Position numbers and translations under genes: made by a program
Part shown: positions 17,231 to 25,119 of the stretch, piece after piece
Position numbering within the stretch: the stretch's first letter is position 1
How the letters are laid out: each line of letters begins with the position of its first letter
Notes under the pieces: generated by a model
Databases searched by the model: none
What the model was told of the DNA's origin: nothing
The model's input: only the letters and a program-made list of their open reading frames with translations
NCBI RefSeq assembly: GCF_016907235.1
Contig: NZ_JAFBBO010000001.1
Span: 3,844,001 to 3,908,000 of the forward strand
Source of the DNA: Oerskovia jenensis
GTDB lineage: Bacteria > Actinomycetota > Actinomycetes > Actinomycetales > Cellulomonadaceae
Direction of reading: 5' to 3'
Length of the DNA stretch: 64,000 nucleotides

Positions 17231-17885
17231 CGCTGATCACGTACCCCGCACCCGGCACCGTCCTGATCACGGCAGGATCGCCGAGCTTGCGCCGCAGCGT
17301 GCTGACGGTCACCTTGACGGCGTGCGTGAACGGGTTGGCGTTCTCGTCCCAGGCCTTCTCGAGGAGCGTCTCCGCACTGACCACGGCGCCGTCCGCCTGC
17401 AGGAGCACCTCCAGCACCGCGAACTCCTTCCGGGTCAGCGTGACGGGTCTGCCCGCGACCGTCACCTCGCGGCGGAACGGGTCCAGACGGACACCGCGTC
17501 GTTCGAGCACCGGCGGTCGGGACGTGAAGCTGCGTCGGTTCAGGGCGCGGAGCCGGGCGATGAGCTCGGGGAACTCGAACGGCTTGGCCAGGTAGTCGTC
17601 GGCGCCGAGACCGAGACCGTCCACGCGGTCGTCGAGCGTGCCTGCGGCCGTGAGCATCAGGACCGCGGGCGCGACCGGGTCTGCGGCCAGTCGACGGCAG
17701 ACCTCGTCCCCGTGCACGCCGGGGATGTCCCGGTCGAGCAGCACCACGTCGTAGTCGTACAGCTCGACGGCGAGGAGCGCCGCGTTCCCGTCCGGGGCCA
17801 CGTCGGCGGCGATCGCCTCCATGGCCAGGCGCGTCCTGACGGCGTCGGCCAGGTATTCCTCGTCCTCCACGATCAGCACTCTCAC
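17220..17885 (-). CDS. OmpR-family response regulator
   Basis: A 221-residue regulator. The receiver domain opens MRVLIVEDEE, has the phospho-acceptor Asp51 in VVLLDRDIPG, and ends with YLAKPFEFPELIARL, which includes the conserved Lys. A winged-helix DNA-binding domain fills residues 125-218 (DPFRREVTVAGRPVTLTRKE, HAVKVTVSTLRRKLGDP, IRTVPGAGYVI). It is the first gene of a two-gene operon with the kinase and is transcribed away from the lipoprotein-adaptor-ATPase-permease operon. The nested dyad at 17972-18013 between them is a candidate binding site. Confidence 0.94.
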   Translation of the reverse strand: MRVLIVEDEEYLADAVRTRLAMEAIAADVAPDGNAALLAVELYDYDVVLLDRDIPGVHGDEVCRRLAADPVAPAVLMLTAAGTLDDRVDGLGLGADDYLAKPFEFPELIARLRALNRRSFTSRPPVLERRGVRLDPFRREVTVAGRPVTLTRKEFAVLEVLLQADGAVVSAETLLEKAWDENANPFTHAVKVTVSTLRRKLGDPAVIRTVPGAGYVISDGD

Positions 17886-17971
17886 CTGCGTCCACCCTTC
17901 GTCCCGTCATGGCGTCGGGCGACCGTGCTCGTCGGTCGTCGACCTTCCCACCCTCAGGAGACCACGGAGAA

Positions 17972-18013
17972 GGTTGCGTCGAGGTAAGGCGCGGACCTTA
18001 CGTTTCCGCAACC
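17972..18013. promoter_or_regulatory. Nested inverted repeat in the two-component/efflux control region
   Basis: Outer arms GGTTGCG (17972-17978) and CGCAACC (18007-18013) enclose inner arms GTAAGG (17984-17989) and CCTTAC (17996-18001). It lies between the divergent regulator (start 17885) and lipoprotein gene (start 18081). Either a regulator binding site or a transcript hairpin is possible. Confidence 0.55.
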
Positions 18014-18080
18014 AGGGGCTTGATGAGATCGGCGCAGCACGTCAGGTCGCCCGACCTCGACGCGACGAAAGGACACCACT

Positions 18081-18563
18081 GTGCGCTCGACAACCATCCG
18101 TTCCCTCACCGCGGTCCTCGGGACGGGCCTGCTCCTTGCGGTCTCGGCCTGCTCCCCTGCTGCGGACTCCGACCCCGAGCTCGACACGGGAGCCGCCAAG
18201 ATGACCATCGAGGAGTGGCGGCAGGACGTCGACGACTGCATGCTCGACGCCGGCTACGACCTCGTCGCCATGAGCGAGGGGGGTGGCACCACGCCGTCGA
18301 TGACGAGCGAGGAGTCGGCGGCGTTCGACACCGCGTACACGGCCTGCATCGACGAGATCGGCGAGGTGCCCGTCGACGAGAACATGCCCTCCGAGGACGA
18401 GATGTTCGAGGCCCAGCTGGCCTTCGCCGCGTGCATGCGCGACGCCGGCTACGACTACCCCGACCCCGTCAAGGGATCGGGCATGAGCGAGGCGCTCGGT
18501 CCTGAGATCGACCCCGACGTCGTCGACACCTGCTACGCCAAGAGCCAGGAAGCCGTCCAGTGA
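18081..18563 (+). CDS. Small acidic lipoprotein of the export operon
   Basis: A 160-residue protein with GTG start and AAAGGA 8 nt upstream. A signal peptide ends in the lipobox LLLAVSAC (Cys24), so it is lipid-anchored outside the membrane. The mature part is strongly acidic and holds four further Cys residues in a repeated pattern: DDCMLDAGYD, YTACIDEIG, FAACMRDAGYDYPDP and DTCYAKS. These could form two disulfides. C-x-x-AGYD occurs twice, suggesting an internal duplication. Its stop overlaps the next start by four bases (GTGA). It may be an accessory or sensor subunit of the exporter. I do not know a named family. Confidence 0.75.
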   Translation: MRSTTIRSLTAVLGTGLLLAVSACSPAADSDPELDTGAAKMTIEEWRQDVDDCMLDAGYDLVAMSEGGGTTPSMTSEESAAFDTAYTACIDEIGEVPVDENMPSEDEMFEAQLAFAACMRDAGYDYPDPVKGSGMSEALGPEIDPDVVDTCYAKSQEAVQ

Positions 18564-19663
18564 GCGCTCCCACCACCACTGACCAGTCCTCGGCGACCAC
18601 CACCGCCCGCCCTCGTCGAGCACGACGCTGGATCCTGACGACCCTCGGCGCCCTCGCGGCCGTCGCGGCCGTCGTCGGCGTGGTCGCTCTCACGCGTCCG
18701 CCCGCGGCCGCCGACCCCACGAGCACCCGGCTCGAGCTCGAGACCGTCACCGTGACCCGGGGTGACCTCACGGAGCAGGTCCGGAGCCAGGGCACCTTGG
18801 CCCACAACGCGCAACGCGACCTGGGGACGGAGCTCACCGGGGTGATCACCGGGCTCCCCGCGCCGGGCACCGTGGTCACCGTGGGTCAGGAGCTGTTCCG
18901 GATCGACGACCTCCCCGTGACCCTGCTGCGAGGGACCCTGCCCGCCTGGCGCACGTTCACCGCCGGGATGTCCCCGGGGAACGACGTCCTCCAGCTCGAG
19001 CAGAACCTCGCCCAGCTGGGCTTCTTCGTCGCGAAGCCCGACTCCACGTTCAGCGAGAGCACGACGGCCGCGATCAAGAAGTGGCAGAAGTCGCTGAAGG
19101 TCGAGCAGACCGGCACGATCGACCTGGGCCGGGTCGTCTTCTCGCTCGTCGACGTCCGTGTCCAGTCGCACAAGGCGCAGGTCGGCGACACCGCCGGTCC
19201 CGAGATCCTCTCCGTCACGGGACCGGACAAGCAGGTCCAGGCCTTTCTCGACCAGGCACAGGCACCCATCGCCCCCGTCGGCACCAACGTGGCGATCACC
19301 CTCCCGGGAGGCGTCTCCACGACAGGGACGGTCGCCGAGGTGGGGGCACCCGTCGAGCAGGAGGGCGGCGACGGCAAGACGCTCAAGGTGCCCGTGACCC
19401 TCACGCTCGACGACCCGGCTGCGGCCGAGTCCCTCGACAACGTCGCGGTCACGCTCCTGCTCACCCAGACCCGCGCGACCGACGTCCTGACCGTGCCCGT
19501 CCTGGCCCTGCTCGCGCAGCCGGGGGGCGGCTTCGCCGTCGAGACCTCGGACGGCGACAGCACTCACCTGGTGCCCGTCGAGCTCGGCACGTTCGCCAAC
19601 GGCCTGGTCGAGGTGACCGGGGGCGACCTCGAGGTGGGCGACACGATCGTGGTGGCCAAGTGA
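18560..19663 (+). CDS. Efflux adaptor (HlyD/MacA-like) with embedded peptidoglycan-binding domain
   Basis: A 367-residue protein with one N-terminal membrane segment (WILTTLGALAAVAAVVGVVAL, about residues 24-44). The adaptor core follows (VTVTRGDLTEQVRSQGTL, LTGVITGLPAPGTVVTVGQELFRID). A peptidoglycan-binding-1 domain is inserted at about 135-180 (GNDVLQLEQNLAQLGFF, FSESTTAAIKKWQKSLKVEQTG). The C-terminal beta-barrel and membrane-proximal regions then resume to VVELTGGDLEVGDTIVV-like sequence. Such adaptors link an ABC exporter to the cell wall in Gram-positive bacteria. It overlaps both neighbours by four bases (GTGA), so the operon is tightly coupled. Confidence 0.88.
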   Translation: MSAPTTTDQSSATTTARPRRARRWILTTLGALAAVAAVVGVVALTRPPAAADPTSTRLELETVTVTRGDLTEQVRSQGTLAHNAQRDLGTELTGVITGLPAPGTVVTVGQELFRIDDLPVTLLRGTLPAWRTFTAGMSPGNDVLQLEQNLAQLGFFVAKPDSTFSESTTAAIKKWQKSLKVEQTGTIDLGRVVFSLVDVRVQSHKAQVGDTAGPEILSVTGPDKQVQAFLDQAQAPIAPVGTNVAITLPGGVSTTGTVAEVGAPVEQEGGDGKTLKVPVTLTLDDPAAAESLDNVAVTLLLTQTRATDVLTVPVLALLAQPGGGFAVETSDGDSTHLVPVELGTFANGLVEVTGGDLEVGDTIVVAK

Positions 19664-20349
19664 GCACCGCGATCATCGACCTGGAGGACGTGACCCGCAC
19701 CTACGGGTCACCACCGACAGTCGCGCTCGGTGGAGTCACCCTGAAGATCGACGAGGGTGAGATGGTCGCGATCGTCGGCCCGAGCGGGTCCGGCAAGTCG
19801 ACCATGCTCAACATCATCGGGTCCCTGGACCGCGCGTCCTCGGGCGCGACCAGGATCGCCGGGAACGACGTGACCGCCATGAGCGACGCGAGCCTCTCGG
19901 CCCTGCGGGCCTACACGATCGGGTTCATCTTCCAGCAGTTCCACCTGTCCGACGGCGTCACGGCCCTCGACAACGTCGCGACCGGTCTGCTGTACACCGG
20001 CCTGGCGCCCCGCGAGCGCCGTCGCCGGGCGCGCACTGCTCTCGAACGCGTGGGCCTCGGCGCACGGTTGCACCACCACCCGCGGCAGATGTCGGGCGGA
20101 GAGCGCCAGCGCGTCGCGATCGCGCGCGCCGTCGTCGGCGAACCTCGCCTGCTCCTGGCGGACGAGCCGACCGGCAGCCTCGACACCGCCTCCGGCGAGG
20201 GCGTCGTCGAGATCCTCCACGACCTGAACAGGTCCGGGACCACGGTCGTGGTCATCACCCACGACCAGGAGCTCGCCGACCGCCTGCCCCGGCAGGTCCG
20301 CATCCGCGACGGCAAGATCCTCTCCGACGACCGGGAGGACAGCCGATGA
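19660..20349 (+). CDS. ABC transporter ATP-binding protein (MacB/LolD type)
   Basis: A 229-residue ATPase. Walker A is GPSGSGKSTMLNIIG, the Q-loop is IFQQFHL, the signature is MSGGERQRVAIARAV, Walker B is RLLLADEPTGSLDT, and the switch His is in VVITHDQEL. Size and motifs match the MacB/LolD/FtsE class, which drives mechanotransmission-type permeases rather than classic import. It starts at a GTG overlapping the adaptor stop, and its own stop overlaps the permease start (ATGA). It supplies ATP hydrolysis for the transporter encoded by the next gene. Confidence 0.94.
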   Translation: MSTAIIDLEDVTRTYGSPPTVALGGVTLKIDEGEMVAIVGPSGSGKSTMLNIIGSLDRASSGATRIAGNDVTAMSDASLSALRAYTIGFIFQQFHLSDGVTALDNVATGLLYTGLAPRERRRRARTALERVGLGARLHHHPRQMSGGERQRVAIARAVVGEPRLLLADEPTGSLDTASGEGVVEILHDLNRSGTTVVVITHDQELADRLPRQVRIRDGKILSDDREDSR

Positions 20350-21536
20350 GCCTCGACCGCCGTTCCAGGCTCCGGCCCGGCGACCTCTTCAGCCTCGGCC
20401 TGCACGGACTGCGCGCCCGCCCCATGCGCGCGATCCTCTCGTCCTTGGGCATCGCGATCGGTATCGCCGCCATGATCTCCGTGATCGGCATCTCGACCTC
20501 GAGCCAGGCGCTCATCAAGGACAAGCTGTCCGCGCTGGGTACCAACCTGCTCACGGTCACGGCCGGCACGGACGTCCTCGGCCAGGACGCGCCCCTCCCA
20601 CCGGACGCGGTCGCGCTCGTGCGGCGCATCCCGGACGTCCTGCACGTGAGCTCGATCGGCACGCTCGACACGATCACGATCTTCCGCAGCTCCGAGGTCG
20701 ATCCCGGCCGCACCGGAGGGTTGACCGTGGCGGCCGCCGACCTCGACCTGCTCGAGGCGACCGGTGCCCGGCTCATGCACGGGTCGTGGCTCAACGAGTC
20801 GACCGCGCAGTACCCGGCCGTCGTCCTGGGCCGCGGGACGGCCGAACGCCTGGGGATCGGCACGGTGGGCAGCCTCGTGTGGGTGGGCGGTCACCCGTTC
20901 ACCGTCGTGGGCATCCTCGAGTCGTCGCCCCTCGCCCCGGAGCTCGACTCGACGGCACTCGTCGGCGAACCGATCGCCTCCGACCTCTTCGACCACGACG
21001 GTGCGCCGACGACGATCTACGAGCGGTCCACGGAGGAGAGCGTCGCCCAGGTGCGCAAGCTTCTGCCGCCGACGATCCACCCCGACTCGCCGAGCCAGGT
21101 GCAGGTCAGCCGCCCCTCGGACGCCCTCGCCGCGAAGAACACGGTCGACCAGGCCTTCACCGGGCTCCTGGTCGGGGTGGGCTCGATCGCCCTGCTCGTC
21201 GGCGGGATCGGGGTGGCCAACACCATGGTCATCTCGGTCCTGGAACGTCGCCAGGAGATCGGTCTGCGGCGCTCCCTGGGTGCCACGCGCAAGCACATCC
21301 GGGTGCAGTTCCTCTTCGAGGCGATGCTGCTCTCGGCCCTCGGCGGGGTCGCCGGCGCCGCCCTCGGGTGGGTCATCACGGCCGTCGTCGCCAGGACGAA
21401 CGGGTGGAGCCTCGCGATCCCCCCCGAGGTCCCTGTGCTGGGGGTCGTCGTCACGATCCTCGTGGGGGCGGTTGCGGGCGTCCTGCCCGCCGTGCGTGCG
21501 TCCCGCACCTCGCCGACCGCGGCGCTGAGCAGCTGA
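20346..21536 (+). CDS. ABC transporter permease (MacB/FtsX family)
   Basis: A 396-residue permease with the FtsX/MacB layout. The first membrane helix (ILSSLGIAIGIAAMISVIG, about 30-50) is followed by a large extracytoplasmic domain of about 210 residues. The three C-terminal helices are LVGVGSIALLVGGIGVANTM, FLFEAMLLSALGGVAGAALG and VPVLGVVVTILVGAVAGVLP. The ERRQEIGLRRSLGATRKHI coupling segment is typical of the family. With the adaptor, ATPase and lipoprotein it forms a complete exporter operon, probably under the divergent two-component system. The exported compound is unknown; peptides, antibiotics or lipoproteins are the usual options. Confidence 0.93.
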   Translation: MSLDRRSRLRPGDLFSLGLHGLRARPMRAILSSLGIAIGIAAMISVIGISTSSQALIKDKLSALGTNLLTVTAGTDVLGQDAPLPPDAVALVRRIPDVLHVSSIGTLDTITIFRSSEVDPGRTGGLTVAAADLDLLEATGARLMHGSWLNESTAQYPAVVLGRGTAERLGIGTVGSLVWVGGHPFTVVGILESSPLAPELDSTALVGEPIASDLFDHDGAPTTIYERSTEESVAQVRKLLPPTIHPDSPSQVQVSRPSDALAAKNTVDQAFTGLLVGVGSIALLVGGIGVANTMVISVLERRQEIGLRRSLGATRKHIRVQFLFEAMLLSALGGVAGAALGWVITAVVARTNGWSLAIPPEVPVLGVVVTILVGAVAGVLPAVRASRTSPTAALSS

Positions 21537-21547
21537 CGGTCGCGGAC

Positions 21548-21588
21548 GAGCCCCCCTCGCGCGCAGCCCACGGCGCGCGAGGGGGCTC
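21548..21588 (+). terminator. Hairpin terminator after the exporter operon
   Basis: GAGCCCCCCTCGCGCGC at 21548-21564 pairs with GCGCGCGAGGGGGCTC at 21573-21588 (one bulged C), 11 bp after the permease stop. It is a long, very stable stem typical of actinobacterial terminators. Confidence 0.8.
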
Positions 21589-21730
21589 GACCGGGTCCTC
21601 CCGCAGGACGGGGACCGGGGCACCCGCCCCTCACCCCCGTTTTCGCTGTGACGCTCTCTGGTGCGTAGGCTCGGAGAGAGGTGCCGATGTCTCGCGGCGC
21701 TCCCTCCACCTACTCTCCCGAAGGAGCGCG

Positions 21731-22471
21731 ATGCCCGCTCTGCACGCCGTCCTCTTCGACCTCGACGGGGTCCTCACACCGACCGCCGAGGTCCACATGC
21801 GCGCCTGGGAGCGCCTGTTCGCGCCGCTGTGCGCCGAGCGGGGAGTCGCGCCGTACACCTCGGCGGACTACTTCGCGCACATCGACGGCAAGCCCCGCTT
21901 CGACGGGGTCGCCACGATGCTCGCCTCGCGCGGGATCGAGCTCCCGTGGGGCACGATCGACGACGCCCCCGGTGAGGGCACGGTCTGCGCGCTGGGCAAC
22001 AAGAAGAACGAGATCGTCAACGCGATGTTCGTCCAGGAGGGCATCGACCCGTACCCGGGGTCGATCGCGTTCCTCGACGCCGTGACCGCGGCCGGGGCGC
22101 TCGTCGCGGTCGTCTCGTCGTCGCGCAACGCCCCGTCGGTCCTCGCGGCCGCGGGGATCGCGGACCGGTTCGAGGTCGTCGTGGACGGCGCCGTCGCGGC
22201 CGCGGAGGGACTCGACGGCAAGCCCTCGCCCGCGACCTACGAGTACGCGGCCCAGCTCCTGGGCGTCCCGACGACGGCCGCGATCGTGATCGAGGACGCG
22301 ATCTCGGGGGTCCAGGCGGGAGCCGCCGGGGACTTCGGGCTCGTCGTCGGGGTGGACCGTGGGGTCGGGGCCGACGTCCTGACCGAGCACGGTGCCGACG
22401 TGGTCGTGGCCGACCTGGGCGAGCTCGACGCGACGGTGCTGGACCGCCCGGCGCACGAGGAGGCCCGCTGA
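21731..22471 (+). CDS. Beta-phosphoglucomutase-like HAD phosphatase/mutase
   Basis: A 246-residue HAD protein with a perfect AAGGAG 5 nt before its ATG. Motif I is LFDLDGVLTP (nucleophile Asp plus the Asp two residues on), motif II is VAVVSSSRN, the Lys region is DGKPSPATYEYAA, and motif III is VIEDAISGVQAG. A helical cap (about 20-95) is longer than in the classic 220-residue PgmB. Its stop overlaps the GH65 start (TGATG). This pairing is the usual partnership in which a GH65 phosphorylase releases beta-glucose-1-phosphate and the mutase converts it to glucose-6-phosphate. I infer mutase rather than plain phosphatase activity from that context. Confidence 0.88.
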   Translation: MPALHAVLFDLDGVLTPTAEVHMRAWERLFAPLCAERGVAPYTSADYFAHIDGKPRFDGVATMLASRGIELPWGTIDDAPGEGTVCALGNKKNEIVNAMFVQEGIDPYPGSIAFLDAVTAAGALVAVVSSSRNAPSVLAAAGIADRFEVVVDGAVAAAEGLDGKPSPATYEYAAQLLGVPTTAAIVIEDAISGVQAGAAGDFGLVVGVDRGVGADVLTEHGADVVVADLGELDATVLDRPAHEEAR

Positions 22472-24948
22472 TGGCCGGGTTCGAGCACGGCTTCGACGGC
22501 ACGGTCGACCGCAGCCGCTTCCCCGCGGACCCGTGGCGGCTCACCGAGAACCGTTACTCCGCGCACGACCTCGGGGTCACCGAGACCCTCTTCTCGGTCG
22601 GCAACGGGTACCTCGGCATGCGGGGGAACGTCGAGGAGGGGCGCGAGTCCCACACGCAGGGCACGTTCATCAACGGCTTCCACGAGACGTGGCGCATCCA
22701 CCACGCGGAGGAGGCGTACGGGTTCGCCGAGGTCGGGCAGACCATCGTCAACGTCCCGGACGTCAAGATCATCCGGCTCTACGTCGACGACGAGCCGCTC
22801 CTGCTGCCCGTCGCTGACCTCGTCTCCTACGAGCGGTCGCTCGACATGGCCGACGGAGTGCTGCGGCGCGAGCTGTTGTGGCGCACGCCGTCGGGCAAGC
22901 GCGTCCTGGTGAAGTCCGAGCGCATGGTCTCGTTCGTCGAGCGCCACCTGGCCGTCATCACGTTCGAGGTCACGATGCTCGACGACCCGGCGCCCATCGC
23001 GATCTCGTCCCAGATCCTCAACCGGCAGGACGGGCAGGACGAGTACCACGTCCCGTCGGCCGCCATGGGGCAGGGCTTCGACCCCCGCAAGGCCAACCAG
23101 TTCACCGAGCGTGTCCTGCAGCCGCAGGCCCAGTGGGGGGACGACGAGCGCCTCGTGCTGTCCTACCGCTGCACCAACTCGGGCATGACGATCGCGGTCG
23201 CCGCGGACGACGACCTGGTCACGGAGAACACATACGACGTGCGCACCCAGGTGGACGAGGACCTGGCCAAGCACGTCTACCGGGTCCAGGCAGAGCCGGG
23301 GAAGCCGGTCCGGCTCACCAAGACCGTGGCGTACCACACGTCGCGCGGGGTGCCCGCGCGCGAGCTCATCGACCGGTGCCGTCGCACGCTCGACCGCGTG
23401 CGCGACGAGGGCATCGCGTTCCAGCACGCCGAGCAGCGCGAGTTCCTCGACGAGTTCTGGGCACGCTCCGACGTCGAGATCCCGGGTCAGCCCGAGATCC
23501 AGCAGGCCGTGCGGTGGAACATCTACCAGCTCGCGCAGGCCACGGCCCGCGCCGAGGGCAACGGTGTCCCCGCGAAGGGGCTCACGGGCACCGGGTACGG
23601 CGGCCACTACTTCTGGGACACCGAGATCTACGTGCTCCCGTTCCTGACGTACACGAGCCCGCGGTACGCGCGCAACGCGCTGCGCTTCCGCTACCAGATG
23701 CTCGACGCCGCCCGCCGCCGCGCCGGCCAGCTCTCGCAGGAGGGTGCGCTGTTCCCGTGGCGCACGATCAACGGCGAGGAGGCCTCGGCCTACTACGCCG
23801 CGGGCACCGCGCAGTACCACATCGACGCCGACGTGACCTATGCCCTCATGCAGTACGTGCGGGCGACGGGGGACCTCGACTTCCTCGAGCGCGAGGGCGT
23901 CGACATCCTCGTGGAGACCGCGCGCATGTGGGCCGACCTCGGCTTCTGGCGGGCCAACGGGGACGACCACTTCCACATCCACGGCGTCACGGGGCCCGAC
24001 GAGTACACGACGGTCGTCAACGACAACCTCTTCACCAACGTCATGGCGCGCTTCAACCTGCGCGTCGCGGCCGAGACGCTCGAGACCATGCGACGTGACG
24101 CGCCGCACGAGTACGAGCGGCTCGCGATCCGGCTCGGGGTCTCGCAGGAGGAGACCGCGGAGTGGGAGCACGCGGCCGAGCGCATGTCGATCCCGTACGC
24201 CGAGCACCTGGGCATCCACCCGCAGGACTCGCACTTCCTCGAGCGCGAGATCTGGAACCTCGCGGCGACCCCCGCGGACAAGCGGCCCCTGCTGCTGCAC
24301 TACCACCCGCTCGTCATCTACCGCTACCAGGTGCTCAAGCAGGCGGACGTCGTCCTCGCGCTGTTCCTGCAGGGGGCCGAGTTCACGCCCGAGGAGAAGC
24401 TCGCCGACTTCGAGTACTACGACCCGTTGACCACGGGGGACTCGACGCTCTCGGGCGTGGTCCAGTCGATCATCGCGGCCGAGGTCGGCTACCACCAGCT
24501 CGCGCTCGAGTACTTCACGTCCTCGCTGCTGGTCGACCTGGAGAACCGTCACGCCAACGCGTCCGACGGCGTGCACGTCGCCTCGGCCGGCGGGACCTGG
24601 TCGGCGCTGGCGTTCGGGTTCGGCGGCATGCGTGACGACTGCGGTCGCATCAGCTTCGACCCGCGCCTGCCGCAGTCGTGGGAGTCCCTGACGTTCCGCG
24701 TCACGCTGCGCTCGGCACGGCTCAAGGTCACGGTCACGGCCGACGCGATCACGTTCGTGTGCGAGACGGGCGAGAGCGCCGAGGTGGTCGTGCGGGGCAA
24801 GGACGTGCGGGTCGCCGCGGGCGAGCCCGTGATCGTGCCGCTCGACGGTCAGGGCCCGGTGCTCGAAGGAACGCCAAGCCTGCGGGACCTGACCGGGAAC
24901 CGTCGTGAGGACGGGACGCTCATCACGGCCACGGTGCCGCACTCGTAG
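22471..24948 (+). CDS. Glycoside hydrolase family 65 disaccharide phosphorylase
   Basis: An 825-residue protein with the GH65 layout. The N-terminal beta-sandwich contains ETLFSVGNGYLGMRGN. A helical linker precedes the (alpha/alpha)6 barrel, which contains GYGGHYFWDTEIYVLPFLTY. The catalytic acid is in HGVTGPDEYTTVVNDNLFTN, and the phosphate-site and C-terminal regions include VHVASAGGTWSALAFGFGG. The family phosphorolyses maltose, trehalose, kojibiose or nigerose; which one cannot be told from sequence by eye. Translational coupling to the beta-phosphoglucomutase-like gene supports phosphorolysis giving beta-glucose-1-phosphate. The protein has no signal peptide and acts in the cytoplasm. 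Confidence 0.92.
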   Translation: MAGFEHGFDGTVDRSRFPADPWRLTENRYSAHDLGVTETLFSVGNGYLGMRGNVEEGRESHTQGTFINGFHETWRIHHAEEAYGFAEVGQTIVNVPDVKIIRLYVDDEPLLLPVADLVSYERSLDMADGVLRRELLWRTPSGKRVLVKSERMVSFVERHLAVITFEVTMLDDPAPIAISSQILNRQDGQDEYHVPSAAMGQGFDPRKANQFTERVLQPQAQWGDDERLVLSYRCTNSGMTIAVAADDDLVTENTYDVRTQVDEDLAKHVYRVQAEPGKPVRLTKTVAYHTSRGVPARELIDRCRRTLDRVRDEGIAFQHAEQREFLDEFWARSDVEIPGQPEIQQAVRWNIYQLAQATARAEGNGVPAKGLTGTGYGGHYFWDTEIYVLPFLTYTSPRYARNALRFRYQMLDAARRRAGQLSQEGALFPWRTINGEEASAYYAAGTAQYHIDADVTYALMQYVRATGDLDFLEREGVDILVETARMWADLGFWRANGDDHFHIHGVTGPDEYTTVVNDNLFTNVMARFNLRVAAETLETMRRDAPHEYERLAIRLGVSQEETAEWEHAAERMSIPYAEHLGIHPQDSHFLEREIWNLAATPADKRPLLLHYHPLVIYRYQVLKQADVVLALFLQGAEFTPEEKLADFEYYDPLTTGDSTLSGVVQSIIAAEVGYHQLALEYFTSSLLVDLENRHANASDGVHVASAGGTWSALAFGFGGMRDDCGRISFDPRLPQSWESLTFRVTLRSARLKVTVTADAITFVCETGESAEVVVRGKDVRVAAGEPVIVPLDGQGPVLEGTPSLRDLTGNRREDGTLITATVPHS

Positions 24949-25022
24949 GTCTGCGGCTGGTGTTCCTGCCGGCGCCTGGTGCTCGGCGAACCGGGGCCGG
25001 GGGAAGGGCGCCGTGCGCTGGC

Positions 25023-25055
25023 GAGGGGGCGGGTCCCACGGGGACCCGCCCCCTC
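25023..25055. terminator. Bidirectional terminator between GH65 and prolyl oligopeptidase genes
   Basis: GAGGGGGCGGGTCCC (25023-25037) and GGGACCCGCCCCCTC (25041-25055) form a perfect 15-bp stem with a 3-nt ACG loop. It lies between the two convergent genes, so it can serve both. Confidence 0.85.
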
Positions 25056-25119
25056 GGTGCGATCGCGTACCGGACGTCGTACGGCCCGCACAGCCGCAGA
25101 GCCCGCAGAGCCCGCAGGG

